Of a stretch of DNA of 11,428 nt, positions 1-6,353 are shown in pieces. Origin of the DNA: JAHHLP01 sp041609895 (GTDB taxonomy: Bacteria > Bacteroidota > Rhodothermia > Rhodothermales > JABDKH01); contig JBFIPX010000098.1 in assembly GCA_041609895.1 (NCBI GenBank), forward strand, positions 1 to 11,428, in the 5' to 3' direction. A program made the position numbers and the translations under genes. Each line of letters opens with the position of its first letter. Position 1 is the first letter of the stretch. The notes beneath the pieces are model-generated. The model was not told the DNA's origin, ran no database searches, and saw nothing but the letters and a program-made list of their open reading frames with translations.

Positions 1-198
1 ACGCTCAAGTGCCTTCCGAAACTTGTCGCGACTTCCCTGCTCGGCTCGCGACCCCAGGTAATCTTCGGTCATCAGTGCCGCCATCTTCTCAGCAACAGCT
101 GTGGTGATAAACTGATTGATGGACACGCCTTCGGCCTCGGCGAGCTTGCGCACGCGGTCGTGCAGCGATTCCGGTAATCGAAGACTAAGGGTGCTCAT
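1..198 (-). CDS. Ribbon-helix-helix antitoxin, HicB/Arc-like (partial, C-terminus outside window)
   Basis: Sixty-six codons are visible, from ATG at 198 to the window edge, without a stop. The protein starts MSTLSLRLPESLHDRVRKLA and continues with a second helix around SINQFITTAVAEKM. This is a short beta-strand followed by two helices, the ribbon-helix-helix DNA-binding fold of HicB-type and Arc/MetJ-type antitoxins. By family knowledge it should dimerise, neutralise the partner toxin and repress the shared promoter. The ATG overlaps the TGA of the upstream PIN gene (shared ATGA), so translation is probably coupled. The toxin lies first, the reverse of the usual antitoxin-first order. The fold is fairly sure; the exact family is not. 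Confidence 0.85.
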   Translation of the reverse strand, partial: MSTLSLRLPESLHDRVRKLAEAEGVSINQFITTAVAEKMAALMTEDYLGSRAEQGSRDKFRKALER

Positions 199-614
199 CT
201 CTGGTATCCTATTTCGTCAAGAAATCCGGCAGGCGTCCACACGTTAAGTCCAAATCCCCGGGCTCCTGCAAAATCTCTCGTATTAAACGTGACGATGCCG
301 TGACAGGCAGCCGCGACAGCAAGTTCCAGTACCATGTCATCTCTCGCGTCCCGAAGATGCGGTCGCCACAGAAAGAATATCTCCTGTCTATGCCCAACCT
401 TGCACAGGTAATCGAGAACGTCGGTCACAACTCGCTTGGGCAGTCGGACGTCACGGCTGGCGCGCAACATTGCGGACTCGTATTCCAGAACCAACGGCAC
501 CGACAGCGCAACCGTGAACCGACCCGAGTCGACGAGCGACAGCAGTTTGAACGACGCGCCGCGGCGGGATCGAATCGCAGAAACGAGGACATTGGTGTCT
601 AGGACAATCCGCAA
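195..614 (-). CDS. PIN-domain toxin of a type II toxin-antitoxin pair
   Basis: A 139-aa protein whose first residues, MRIVLDTNVLVSA, form the first PIN strand with the metal-binding Asp6. Other expected acidic positions are visible: Glu44 (VLEYES), Asp89 and Asp92/93 (LRDARDD), and Asp114 in FNTRDF. PIN toxins are Mg/Mn-dependent endoribonucleases, commonly cutting tRNA or other structured RNA. Sequence style and length fit the 'putative toxin-antitoxin system toxin component, PIN family' group rather than classic short VapC. The start is TTG at 614: an in-frame TAG lies just upstream and the PIN fold begins exactly here. No clear Shine-Dalgarno sequence is seen. The downstream antitoxin overlaps by 4 nt. 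Confidence 0.88.
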   Translation of the reverse strand: MRIVLDTNVLVSAIRSRRGASFKLLSLVDSGRFTVALSVPLVLEYESAMLRASRDVRLPKRVVTDVLDYLCKVGHRQEIFFLWRPHLRDARDDMVLELAVAAACHGIVTFNTRDFAGARGFGLNVWTPAGFLDEIGYQR

Positions 615-1063
615 GATCTACATATGGTATCGCTGGTAATACCACTCAAGTTAATAAGAGTTGCCCGACGCCGAGTAGTTTCAGTCGGCAGGCAATCTTT
701 CCGACGAAGATGTCTACTCAGTTTTGTGGCCAAGGCATCTGCATGCAGGTGAGCGTCGCGGCCATGCGAGCGAGAACATCTGGCGCCAATCGAGATCAAG
801 CTGCTCCCGCGATGTGCCGGTAGTCGGCTGGGTAGCGGTCGCCCCTTTAAGCACGACCATATGATCGCCAGCCTTTCATAAGACGCCCCATTGCTGGTCA
901 TATGAAAGGCAGCCCCTAACTGGAAAGCTGTTGGCCTGCCGGGTCATGCTTCAGCCGGTATCGTCGGAAGATGTGCTCGATGAATTCCGCCGAACGCTGG
1001 AACAGAAATTTGTGATGCCCTTCGCCGAGGCGCGAGTAAGGCAAGTGATTTCTGCAGTTCTGG
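615..1063. other. Intergenic stretch between toxin gene and kelch gene
   Basis: No intact gene is supported here. The minus-strand reading frame at 599-901 is low-complexity Arg/Ser-rich and matches nothing I recognise. The stretch holds the 10-bp inverted repeat at 871-910 and the PIN-like fragment at 931-1066, both listed separately. No tRNA or T-tailed terminator was seen. Confidence 0.5.
871..910. repeat. 10-bp perfect inverted repeat with 20-base spacer
   Basis: GCCTTTCATA at 871-880 is the exact reverse complement of TATGAAAGGC at 901-910. A short direct repeat CATATGA also occurs at 858-864 and 899-905. There is no T-run, so this is not an ordinary terminator. It lies just upstream of the PIN-like fragment and could be an operator, a hairpin or debris from a mobile element. 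Confidence 0.5.
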
Positions 1064-1066
1064 TCA
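931..1066 (+). pseudogene. Fragment of a second PIN-family toxin gene
   Basis: The plus-strand frame reads VSSEDVLDEFRRTLEQKF, then a helix ending RVRQVISAVL. This matches the middle of PIN-family toxins (strand, conserved VL-x-E helix, then a second helix) and aligns in style with LSVPLVLEYESAML of the intact toxin nearby. The N-terminal D-T-N strand and the C-terminal acidic motifs are missing. The frame only continues as a shadow of the opposite-strand kelch gene, whose stop codon is at 1064-1066. The fragment is therefore best read as a truncated relic, suggesting turnover of toxin genes at this spot. The similarity is by eye only, and the 5' limit is uncertain (the frame is open from 865). 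Confidence 0.4.
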
Positions 1067-2350
1067 CTTCAACACCACCATCTGTCTCGTCTCCGACACA
1101 GGTCCCGCTTGCAGTTGGTAGAAATAAGTCCCCGACGGCAGCCCGATAGCGTCAAACATCACGTCATGGTTTCCTGGTTCTTTGAACCCCAATGCGAGAA
1201 CGCGAAGTTGACGGCCGAGTACATCAACCACCTTTAGCGTTACGTCGGCAGACTGCGGTAGCGTGAATGAGATGGCCGTCGAAGGGTTGAACGGATTCGG
1301 ATAGTTCTGCAAGAGGACGAACGCGGCCGGTAAGTCTGCCGACGGATCCGTGTCCGTCGCTCCTGAGGAGAACACCTCAACGACGGCAGACACGCTGGAC
1401 AGGAACGCGTTCCTTTGCCCGCCAACGGCGTAAAGTGTCCCGCCGACAATCTCCGAAGCAACGAACGCTCGGCTGGTCGGCAACTCCCCTAACTTCAACT
1501 CCCACGTATCGGTCGCCGGATCGTAGACCTGGACAGCCGAACTCGCAGACATGCCTCCGATCAGATACAGCTTACCCTGAAACTCTGACATCGACACCGC
1601 GGACTTGTTGGACGGAATCGCAGCTCCTAGCGTCCAACTGTCCGAGCCTGGATCATAGATACAAATTTGATCCGAGCCTGCGAGATAGATCTTTCCATCC
1701 ATTACGGCGGCGCCCGGAAAGTTGAAACAGTTTCCGTCGGGTGCCGCTGATGTGGCCGACCAGGTATCCGTCATCGGATCGTATTCGCTGAGAACATTGC
1801 TTGCCACGTAGATACGGCCGCCGACGGCGACAACCGCTTGGCCAATATGTGCCGGACCGCCGGACGAAACGTGCGACCAAGAGTCCGTTGCCGGATCGTA
1901 CATCTCCACTAGTGACACGCCAGATGTTGAAGCCGTCCTCGATCCGCCTACGACGTAGATCTTGCCATCCACGACCCCACACCCGGCGGCCCATCTCGCG
2001 GTCGGCATGTCGGACTTTGCAGACCACGTTCCCGTCGACGGGTCGTACTGCTCAACCGTCTGGAGTGTACCCGACGACGCGCCGCCACCGATCGCATATA
2101 GAAAGCCGTCCACCGAGCAGACGGCAGGTCCCGTTCGCGCTGTAGGCATGGCGGTGGCTGAAGACCACGACTGGGCAAGACAGGGATCTAAATATGCCAT
2201 CAAAGCGACCGCAACTGCCAAGCTGCCGAGGCCCTTGCCGTGAAGCCATCGGAAGGTAACGCGGCGGGCGGTGAACACGTCTCCGGGTGCCTGTACGGAG
2301 TGACAACGGCGTCGCTGCTCAACGAGATGACGGAAAGGAGACGTTCGCAT
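1064..2350 (-). CDS. Secreted kelch-repeat beta-propeller protein with type IX secretion sorting domain
   Basis: A 428-aa protein. After a hydrophobic signal segment (about residues 41-59, ending CLAQ) come about six kelch units between residues 62 and 330. Each has the pattern GKIYVVGG, then YDPxTDxW, which forms a six-bladed propeller. Residues 345-428 are a FlgD-like/Por-secretion tail, starting LQNYPNPFNPSTAISFTLP and ending with the typical SGTYFYQL and RQMVVLK. In Bacteroidota this tail directs export through T9SS and often attachment to the surface. ATG at 2350 has GAGG about 10 nt upstream. A GTG 24 codons later (V25) would give a neater signal peptide, so the true start may be internal. 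The gene lies 38 nt after a lipoprotein gene on the same strand and may be co-transcribed. No substrate can be inferred. Confidence 0.9.
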   Translation of the reverse strand: MRTSPFRHLVEQRRRCHSVQAPGDVFTARRVTFRWLHGKGLGSLAVAVALMAYLDPCLAQSWSSATAMPTARTGPAVCSVDGFLYAIGGGASSGTLQTVEQYDPSTGTWSAKSDMPTARWAAGCGVVDGKIYVVGGSRTASTSGVSLVEMYDPATDSWSHVSSGGPAHIGQAVVAVGGRIYVASNVLSEYDPMTDTWSATSAAPDGNCFNFPGAAVMDGKIYLAGSDQICIYDPGSDSWTLGAAIPSNKSAVSMSEFQGKLYLIGGMSASSAVQVYDPATDTWELKLGELPTSRAFVASEIVGGTLYAVGGQRNAFLSSVSAVVEVFSSGATDTDPSADLPAAFVLLQNYPNPFNPSTAISFTLPQSADVTLKVVDVLGRQLRVLALGFKEPGNHDVMFDAIGLPSGTYFYQLQAGPVSETRQMVVLK

Positions 2351-2388
2351 GATCGGGGCCTCAAGAAAGAATAGAAACGCGTGCCTCC

Positions 2389-2940
2389 CTACCTCACCTG
2401 TAGGTTTCCACGCTCGATGTCACGGAAGAACGGGTCCACATCTGGAACCGGGTTGTCACACCAGGCTGCCGCGTTCCCGATCGGTCCGAAAGGTCCGCTG
2501 AACCGGTCGGCAGGGGCGTGGGCACCCTGTCCGTTGTCAATGACGGCTTGTCCAAAGCCGAGTCCAACGAGCTGGGGCACATTGGAATTTGTAACGACCA
2601 CCGCACCCCAGGCCTTATTCCCCTCCACCCGCAGACAAACCGGAACAGCATGAATGAAGAGGCCGGAGTTCCTCGCAATACTCTGAATCTGCCCGCTCAC
2701 CGTACCGTCGGCGTGCTTGATCAGGCTGTTGGTCAGGGTGTGAAAGTCGCCGTGGTCGAAGTGGTGGACCGTACCGGTGACGGAGTGCACGACTCCGTTC
2801 TTTTGCAGGGTCTCACCCCGCACGGCAGATAACTCGGATACGGCGCTGTCTTCGGGTTCGGGTCCGAAAGCGGACTCGCATCCGATGACCGTCAGGCAGA
2901 CACCGAGATAGAGGGTCACGCGACCAAAGATCCGTTTCAT
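2389..2940 (-). CDS. Small lipoprotein of unknown function (HADGTVSGQ-type)
   Basis: A 183-aa protein starting MKRIFGRVTLYLGVCLTVIG with a lipobox V-I-G-Cys21, so it is probably lipid-anchored. The mature part has HADGTVSGQ (residues 76-84), a hydrophobic VPVCLRVEGNKAWGAVVV stretch (99-116) and VIDNGQG followed by ADRFSGPFGP. I recognise this layout from secreted hypothetical proteins in several phyla but know no function. I chose ATG at 2940 over an ATG 12 nt upstream because a strong TGAGGT ribosome-binding site lies 5 nt before it. It sits upstream of the kelch gene and downstream of the RiPP operon on the same strand, separated by about 430 nt. Confidence 0.82.
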   Translation of the reverse strand: MKRIFGRVTLYLGVCLTVIGCESAFGPEPEDSAVSELSAVRGETLQKNGVVHSVTGTVHHFDHGDFHTLTNSLIKHADGTVSGQIQSIARNSGLFIHAVPVCLRVEGNKAWGAVVVTNSNVPQLVGLGFGQAVIDNGQGAHAPADRFSGPFGPIGNAAAWCDNPVPDVDPFFRDIERGNLQVR

Positions 2941-3366
2941 GCGGCACCTCATTGCGTTTTTGGCGCTGGAAAGGCGGGTGAAACGGTAAATGACCTAAAC
3001 CAGGTCTACAATCAGTTGTAGTCGGAAACATCGGTTCGCAGAATCTGATTTTGGGGTCCTTTTTTTCCGAGTGCGAAGCCGCTTCGGAATCGCTCATGAA
3101 ATCCAATCTGCCAAACCCCTGGGCGTCCGCGCTGGTGGCAATCGCCATGAGGCAAACGGGCGATTCCGAGACGGCAGACTTGCTGGGCCGGTGAATGCGC
3201 TGTGCCGGTATCGGGACATGGCGAGGGATGTAGCTTCAGCTGATAAGCCGAATGCAGGTCGACCCACCGTCTGATCCAGATCCCGACCAATCAATCGTAT
3301 CCGCGTACGTTTACCAACGGATTACCTTGTCGGAGGATTGCAAACCTTCTTGAGACGACGGTGGTG
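2941..3366. other. Intergenic stretch between lipoprotein and GNAT genes
   Basis: No convincing gene. It must hold the end of the RiPP operon transcript and the promoter of the lipoprotein gene. The plus strand has a 32-codon frame at 3096-3194 that I could not link to any family (see rejected items). A GC hairpin CGAAG-CCG-CTTCG lies at 3074-3086 beside a T7 run (3060-3066). The run precedes the hairpin on the plus strand, and on the minus strand it would be A, so it is not a terminator in either sense. Confidence 0.5.
2980..3011 (-). promoter_or_regulatory. Possible lipoprotein promoter with a palindrome in the spacer
   Basis: On the minus strand TTG (3011-3009) is followed after 20 nt by TACCGTTTC (2988-2980), a loose match to the Bacteroidota TTG...TAnnTTTG pattern, about 40 nt before the ATG at 2940. 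The spacer contains the perfect palindrome GACCT-AAACC-AGGTC at 2992-3006, placed where a repressor could block the promoter. This is a weak consensus judged by eye. Confidence 0.22.
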
Positions 3367-3924
3367 CTATTTCGACGGATACGCGTCCCCAGACACTGAT
3401 TTCACCGCCATCACGCGGTGCATCCTGTAGCCCATCTTATTAAGGAGCGCCCGCGACCCGTCATTGTCGCTATAGTAGCTTGTTTCGACTCTTGAAACAG
3501 ACCGGGACGCGAACCATGACTCGGCGTCCGTCATCAGGAGCTGACCTATTCCTTTTCGTTGATCGGAAGGCCTTACGATGACGCTTTCAATGTACCCGTA
3601 TGGGGAGGTTACAATAGGTCGGCCGGTAGACGTGCGTATCCTCCGTATTAGTCGGCGCAGAATCGACACTCTGCGGTCCGGACTCGATCGCACTCGAAGG
3701 TGCGCGAAACCAACGATTTCACGCTGGCTGACGGCCGTCAGTATGATCTGGGAATCAGACCGCAAGATGCCATCAATGTAACCCTGCCAGTCGAAGTCTC
3801 GTGTCTCCGTCCAACCGGCGTCGAATTCGCTCTGCTGTGCCAGCAATGCCCGGTATAGTTCTATTAGTGCTTCCGTGTCGCTCGGCTGCGCCACACGAAT
3901 AGCGACGGAATGCGGTTCTTGCAT
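3367..3924 (-). CDS. GNAT-family N-acetyltransferase, last gene of the RiPP operon
   Basis: A 185-aa protein. Residues 8-75 form the N-terminal alpha/beta half (IRVAQPSDTEALIELYRALL). Motif A, which binds the acetyl-CoA pyrophosphate, is IESVIVRPSDQRKGIGQLLM (112-131) with the R-K-G-I-G loop at 123-127. Motif B includes DNDGSRALLNKMGYR (153-167), the usual N-x-x-A-x-x-x-Y-x-K-x-G-[FY] type. GNAT enzymes transfer acetyl from acetyl-CoA to an amine. The start ATG at 3924 lies 21 nt after the radical SAM stop, and all four genes run in one direction, so it probably belongs to the same transcript. Its place suggests acetylation of the processed peptide's N-terminus, of a leader Lys, or self-protection by acetylating the product. 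The substrate is inference; the family is clear. It could also be an unrelated passenger. Confidence 0.88.
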   Translation of the reverse strand: MQEPHSVAIRVAQPSDTEALIELYRALLAQQSEFDAGWTETRDFDWQGYIDGILRSDSQIILTAVSQREIVGFAHLRVRSSPDRRVSILRRLIRRIRTSTGRPIVTSPYGYIESVIVRPSDQRKGIGQLLMTDAESWFASRSVSRVETSYYSDNDGSRALLNKMGYRMHRVMAVKSVSGDAYPSK

Positions 3925-3945
3925 GGGCTGCGCGTCCTGGCACCG

Positions 3946-4971
3946 TCAAGCCGATGTCACGGGCGTAGATGCTGATGGCTCCAAGATCTGTTCGAGGTTG
4001 GGGACTTTGTCGTAGTGATCCAGGCAATGTGAGCATATGAAGTGGTCGATTCCCCGCACCGCCCCCGTCGTGAAACGGGTAATCTTTTCCGCGTTGATCA
4101 TCGCGATCTTCTCAACGAGTCGCTTGTGAGCTTCGAAAAAGCTCTCGCGATTCAAGTCGGCGATGATGTCTGTATCTGATTCGCCACCCCGGTAGTTCGA
4201 CAACATGCAGCAGGCGGTCAGGCGTCCACGACAATCGACGTTGAACTCCCGCATCCGCAACTGATCACACTGGTGAAAGAGAGATGTCGAGTAGTGGTCT
4301 CCCGCGAACAAGATCTGCATCCGAAGTGCCGACTGGAGTTGCGCAACTTCACTTTCCACTTCTCGTCGTTCTTTGGCCGTCAGGACGAGTCCCGCCGAGA
4401 TGGCGTCCGGAGTAGGTTGGCAATGCCCGAAGAATAGCCGCGTGCAGCCAAGGCCGCTGGTCAGCAGCGCCATTTGCTCGATCTCCGTGCGATTGGCGCG
4501 GGTCACGACGAAATTTACGTGGTACGAAACTCCTCTCGCACGGCACAGGGTGATGGCTTCCATGAGACGTCGGAACGATCCGTCTCGGCGCCGGATGGCG
4601 TCGTGTGTTTCCTCCGTCGCCCCATCGATGCTGAACGTGACACTCTCGAGCCTGGATAGGTGGGCTGCGACCTGACCAAACGTCTTACGCGTAAAATGCC
4701 AGCCATTCGTGACAAAACCGAACTTGAGATCGTGCTTGGCGATCACGTCGAGCACGGCTTCAAACGACGGGTGCAACGTCGGCTCGCCACCGGTCAACGC
4801 GACGAACGTCACATCCTGATACGACGTGGCTTGGGCAAGCACCTTGTCGATGACATCGAGCTCCAGGTAGTCCGCTGGTCCGTGCTCGTTCCGAATGCAG
4901 TGCGTGCAGCCGAAGTTGCACACGTTCGTGAGTTCAAAAATGATCTTTACTCCTTGACCGTTCGCGCCCAT
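3946..4971 (-). CDS. Radical SAM peptide-modifying enzyme, SPASM-like C-terminus
   Basis: A 341-aa protein with the radical SAM cluster C18-x3-C22-x2-C25 (NVCNFGCTHC) near the N-terminus. It also has the GGEP motif (residues 61-64), which binds the SAM amino group, and FVTNGW and SIDGATEETHD, typical of the TIM barrel. The C-terminal third carries further cysteines at 235, 247, 254, 255, 313 and 316. Their pattern (NVDCRGRLTACC, then ICSHC) resembles an auxiliary Fe-S (SPASM/twitch) domain, though spacing is not textbook. Such enzymes cleave SAM to a 5'-deoxyadenosyl radical and form C-C, C-S or epimer modifications on RiPP cores. ATG at 4971 has GGGAG 6 nt upstream, an excellent ribosome-binding site. 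The kinase stop is 27 nt upstream and the GNAT start 21 nt downstream. Predicted role: crosslinking or otherwise modifying the GFFGSFSP core. The reaction is not known. Confidence 0.9.
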   Translation of the reverse strand: MGANGQGVKIIFELTNVCNFGCTHCIRNEHGPADYLELDVIDKVLAQATSYQDVTFVALTGGEPTLHPSFEAVLDVIAKHDLKFGFVTNGWHFTRKTFGQVAAHLSRLESVTFSIDGATEETHDAIRRRDGSFRRLMEAITLCRARGVSYHVNFVVTRANRTEIEQMALLTSGLGCTRLFFGHCQPTPDAISAGLVLTAKERREVESEVAQLQSALRMQILFAGDHYSTSLFHQCDQLRMREFNVDCRGRLTACCMLSNYRGGESDTDIIADLNRESFFEAHKRLVEKIAMINAEKITRFTTGAVRGIDHFICSHCLDHYDKVPNLEQILEPSASTPVTSA

Positions 4972-4998
4972 TATCTTCTCCCGAGATCGTGTAGAAAC

Positions 4999-6006
4999 CT
5001 ACGCTGAAGGGTGGAAGGATTGTATCAGATTGCTGATCCGACGCGGACTCCTCAATACATCCGCCCCGGCATTCATTCGCCACCAACTGGATTGGTGCAA
5101 GAGCTGCACCAACATCTCCAGATGACTCGCGCCCGACGAGCGGCCGAGCATGAAGGAGACGCTTTGCGACACCAAACCCTGGAGCGCCTGTTTACGATCG
5201 ATGCTAGCAAACTCACTTTCCGTCTGATTCGCGACGCGAGGAAAAAGAATAAGATCGGGCTTGCACATGTCACGCACTTGGTCTGGATATTCCGCGACCA
5301 CATCGATTTGCCGCTTGGTGCCGGTATGCCGGTGTGCGTCCTGAGCCTGCGCGGCGGGCCGATGCTCGACCAATCGCAACGCCCGCCTGAGGGTCAGCGC
5401 CTCGACGCCTTCCCGACCGATCCGAAGCAGCACAGCGTCGTCAGAGACGTAACCCCAGCCCTCCCGTAGCAGACTGTGAGCGAGTGTCGATTTTCCGCAA
5501 CCACTCTCTCCGACAATCAAGAGCCCTAGAGTTCCGCGACTCATGGCAGCAGCATGTAACGCGAAGGAGCCTTTAAGCCGCATCAAGGCTAGCAACGCGT
5601 ACATCAGTACGTCCTCCCGAAACTCCTCCGCATGCGCGGGAACGATGCCATCCAATCGACCGAGACTGGGTTCCAGGTGAAACGTATGGCCCTCCGATAT
5701 CAGATAGATGCTCCCATCTGCCTCGATGCCTCGCACACCACTCTCTGTACCGCAGTCGAACCCGCTGTCCGGTACCGTGACAGATCCCTGCGTCGACAGG
5801 CGACACCGAAGTGGCGCCTTTGTCGTCACGGTGTCATCCTCTCGAAAAGAGTACTGTGCAAGAATGCGCTTGACCCGTTCCGCAATCGGCTGACTATCGA
5901 ATTCAACGGACAGAAGCGTGCCGTGGACCAGGAAAGAACAAGAGCTTTCCACACTCGACGTCGAAGGAAGGTAGTCGGCGCTACCCGGATGGACCGGGCA
6001 AGTCAT
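4999..6006 (-). CDS. HPr-kinase-like (HprK-related) kinase of the RiPP operon
   Basis: A 335-aa protein counted from ATG 6006. The C-terminal kinase domain has the signature ALHAAAMSRGTLGLLIVGES with a P-loop GESGCGKST at residues 166-174. GWGYVSDDAVLL, with the Asp pair near 189-190, then matches the HprK/P metal and base site. An N-terminal domain of about 130 residues precedes it. True HPr kinases act on HPr Ser46; HprK-related proteins are common in lasso-type RiPP clusters, where the paeninodin kinase phosphorylates a C-terminal Ser (family knowledge). The frame is open from a TTG at 6030, but that would overlap the precursor. ATG 6006 begins 4 nt after the precursor stop, which fits translational coupling although no strong ribosome-binding site is seen. 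Ser45 and Ser47 of the precursor core are candidate targets. A non-catalytic binding role cannot be excluded. Confidence 0.85.
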   Translation of the reverse strand: MTCPVHPGSADYLPSTSSVESSCSFLVHGTLLSVEFDSQPIAERVKRILAQYSFREDDTVTTKAPLRCRLSTQGSVTVPDSGFDCGTESGVRGIEADGSIYLISEGHTFHLEPSLGRLDGIVPAHAEEFREDVLMYALLALMRLKGSFALHAAAMSRGTLGLLIVGESGCGKSTLAHSLLREGWGYVSDDAVLLRIGREGVEALTLRRALRLVEHRPAAQAQDAHRHTGTKRQIDVVAEYPDQVRDMCKPDLILFPRVANQTESEFASIDRKQALQGLVSQSVSFMLGRSSGASHLEMLVQLLHQSSWWRMNAGADVLRSPRRISNLIQSFHPSA

Positions 6007-6010
6007 GACA

Positions 6011-6157
6011 TCACGGCGAGAACGACCCAAAGAACCCGGTCGCCACTTCCAACTTCTCTTCCTTGACGAGCTTCGGCTTTACGAACGGCTTCTTCTCGGT
6101 AACTTTGTCGGCCTTTTGATCTTTGGGCCGCGCGTCAGACTCTGGTTTGCCGTGCAT
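6011..6157 (-). CDS. RiPP precursor peptide with lasso-type leader and short Phe/Ser core
   Basis: A 48-aa peptide beginning MHGKPESDARPKDQ. The charged N-terminal half is followed by KKPFVKPKL, then EVATG and the last residues FFGSFSP. F25-x2-P28-x-L30 and T40 lie at exactly the spacing of the lasso leader rule Y(-17), P(-14), L(-12), T(-2), which puts the cleavage after G41. From memory, the fusilassin leader also ends in A-T-G. The remaining core is 7 residues (8 with G41), has no Asp or Glu to close a lasso ring and is rich in Phe and Ser. ATG at 6157 has GAGG at 6166-6169, spaced 8 nt. The stop is 4 nt before the kinase ATG. The peptide is very Lys-rich and Cys-free. The PqqD-like gene, divergent at 6354, should bind this leader. 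That this is a precursor is well supported by motif and context; the core boundary is inferred. Confidence 0.85.
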   Translation of the reverse strand: MHGKPESDARPKDQKADKVTEKKPFVKPKLVKEEKLEVATGFFGSFSP

Positions 6158-6182
6158 GGTCGTAACCTCGATTTTGTTCCAT

Positions 6183-6214
6183 CAAAAAAGTAACCCGGCC
6201 GAGGCGCGAATCAA
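6183..6214 (-). promoter_or_regulatory. Candidate Bacteroidota-type promoter of the RiPP operon
   Basis: On the minus strand TTG (6214-6212) is followed after exactly 19 nt by TACTTTTTTG (6192-6183). This resembles the Bacteroidota sigma consensus TTG-N19-TAnnTTTG, with one extra T inside the -7 box. It ends about 25 nt before the precursor ATG, leaving a short leader that contains the GAGG ribosome-binding site. No competing promoter was seen in the 196-nt divergent region for this strand. Confidence 0.45.
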
Positions 6215-6267
6215 CCTATGGACTTCCCGGGTACGAAATCATATGATGTAGATAACGAAACGGCGAC

Positions 6268-6284
6268 GCTACGTCAAGCGTAGC
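6268..6284. repeat. 6-bp hairpin in the divergent region of the RiPP locus
   Basis: GCTACG (6268-6273) and CGTAGC (6279-6284) are perfect inverted repeats around TCAAG, followed on the plus strand by CGTTCTTTT. It lies between the two divergent genes, so an operator for shared control is as likely as a weak hairpin. No regulator gene is visible nearby. Confidence 0.35.
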
Positions 6285-6353
6285 CGTTCTTTTCCGGAGT
6301 TAATAGAATTTGCTCGGGCGCGCGTCGCCTGCAATAGTACTCTGTCGCCGAAT

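Noticed and set aside
905..940. Possible integron attC-like core (CCTAAC ... GTTGG)
   Set aside because: The bases do not fit the conserved attC core ends, and there is no integrase or cassette structure.
3060..3090. T7 run next to a GC hairpin, possible terminator
   Set aside because: The T-run is before the hairpin on the plus strand and is an A-run after it on the minus strand, so it fits neither direction.
3096..3194. Plus-strand 32-codon ORF starting MKSNLPNPWASALVAI
   Set aside because: It has only a weak GGAA ribosome-binding site, no leader motif and no recognisable family; the frame is open further upstream too, so chance is likely. It might be rechecked for conservation because it lies just outside the RiPP operon.
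6011..6157. Reading the cluster as a true lasso-peptide locus
   Set aside because: Despite the leader match, the core lacks an Asp/Glu ring acceptor and is too short, and neither an asparagine-synthetase-like cyclase nor a B2 protease is present in the window.
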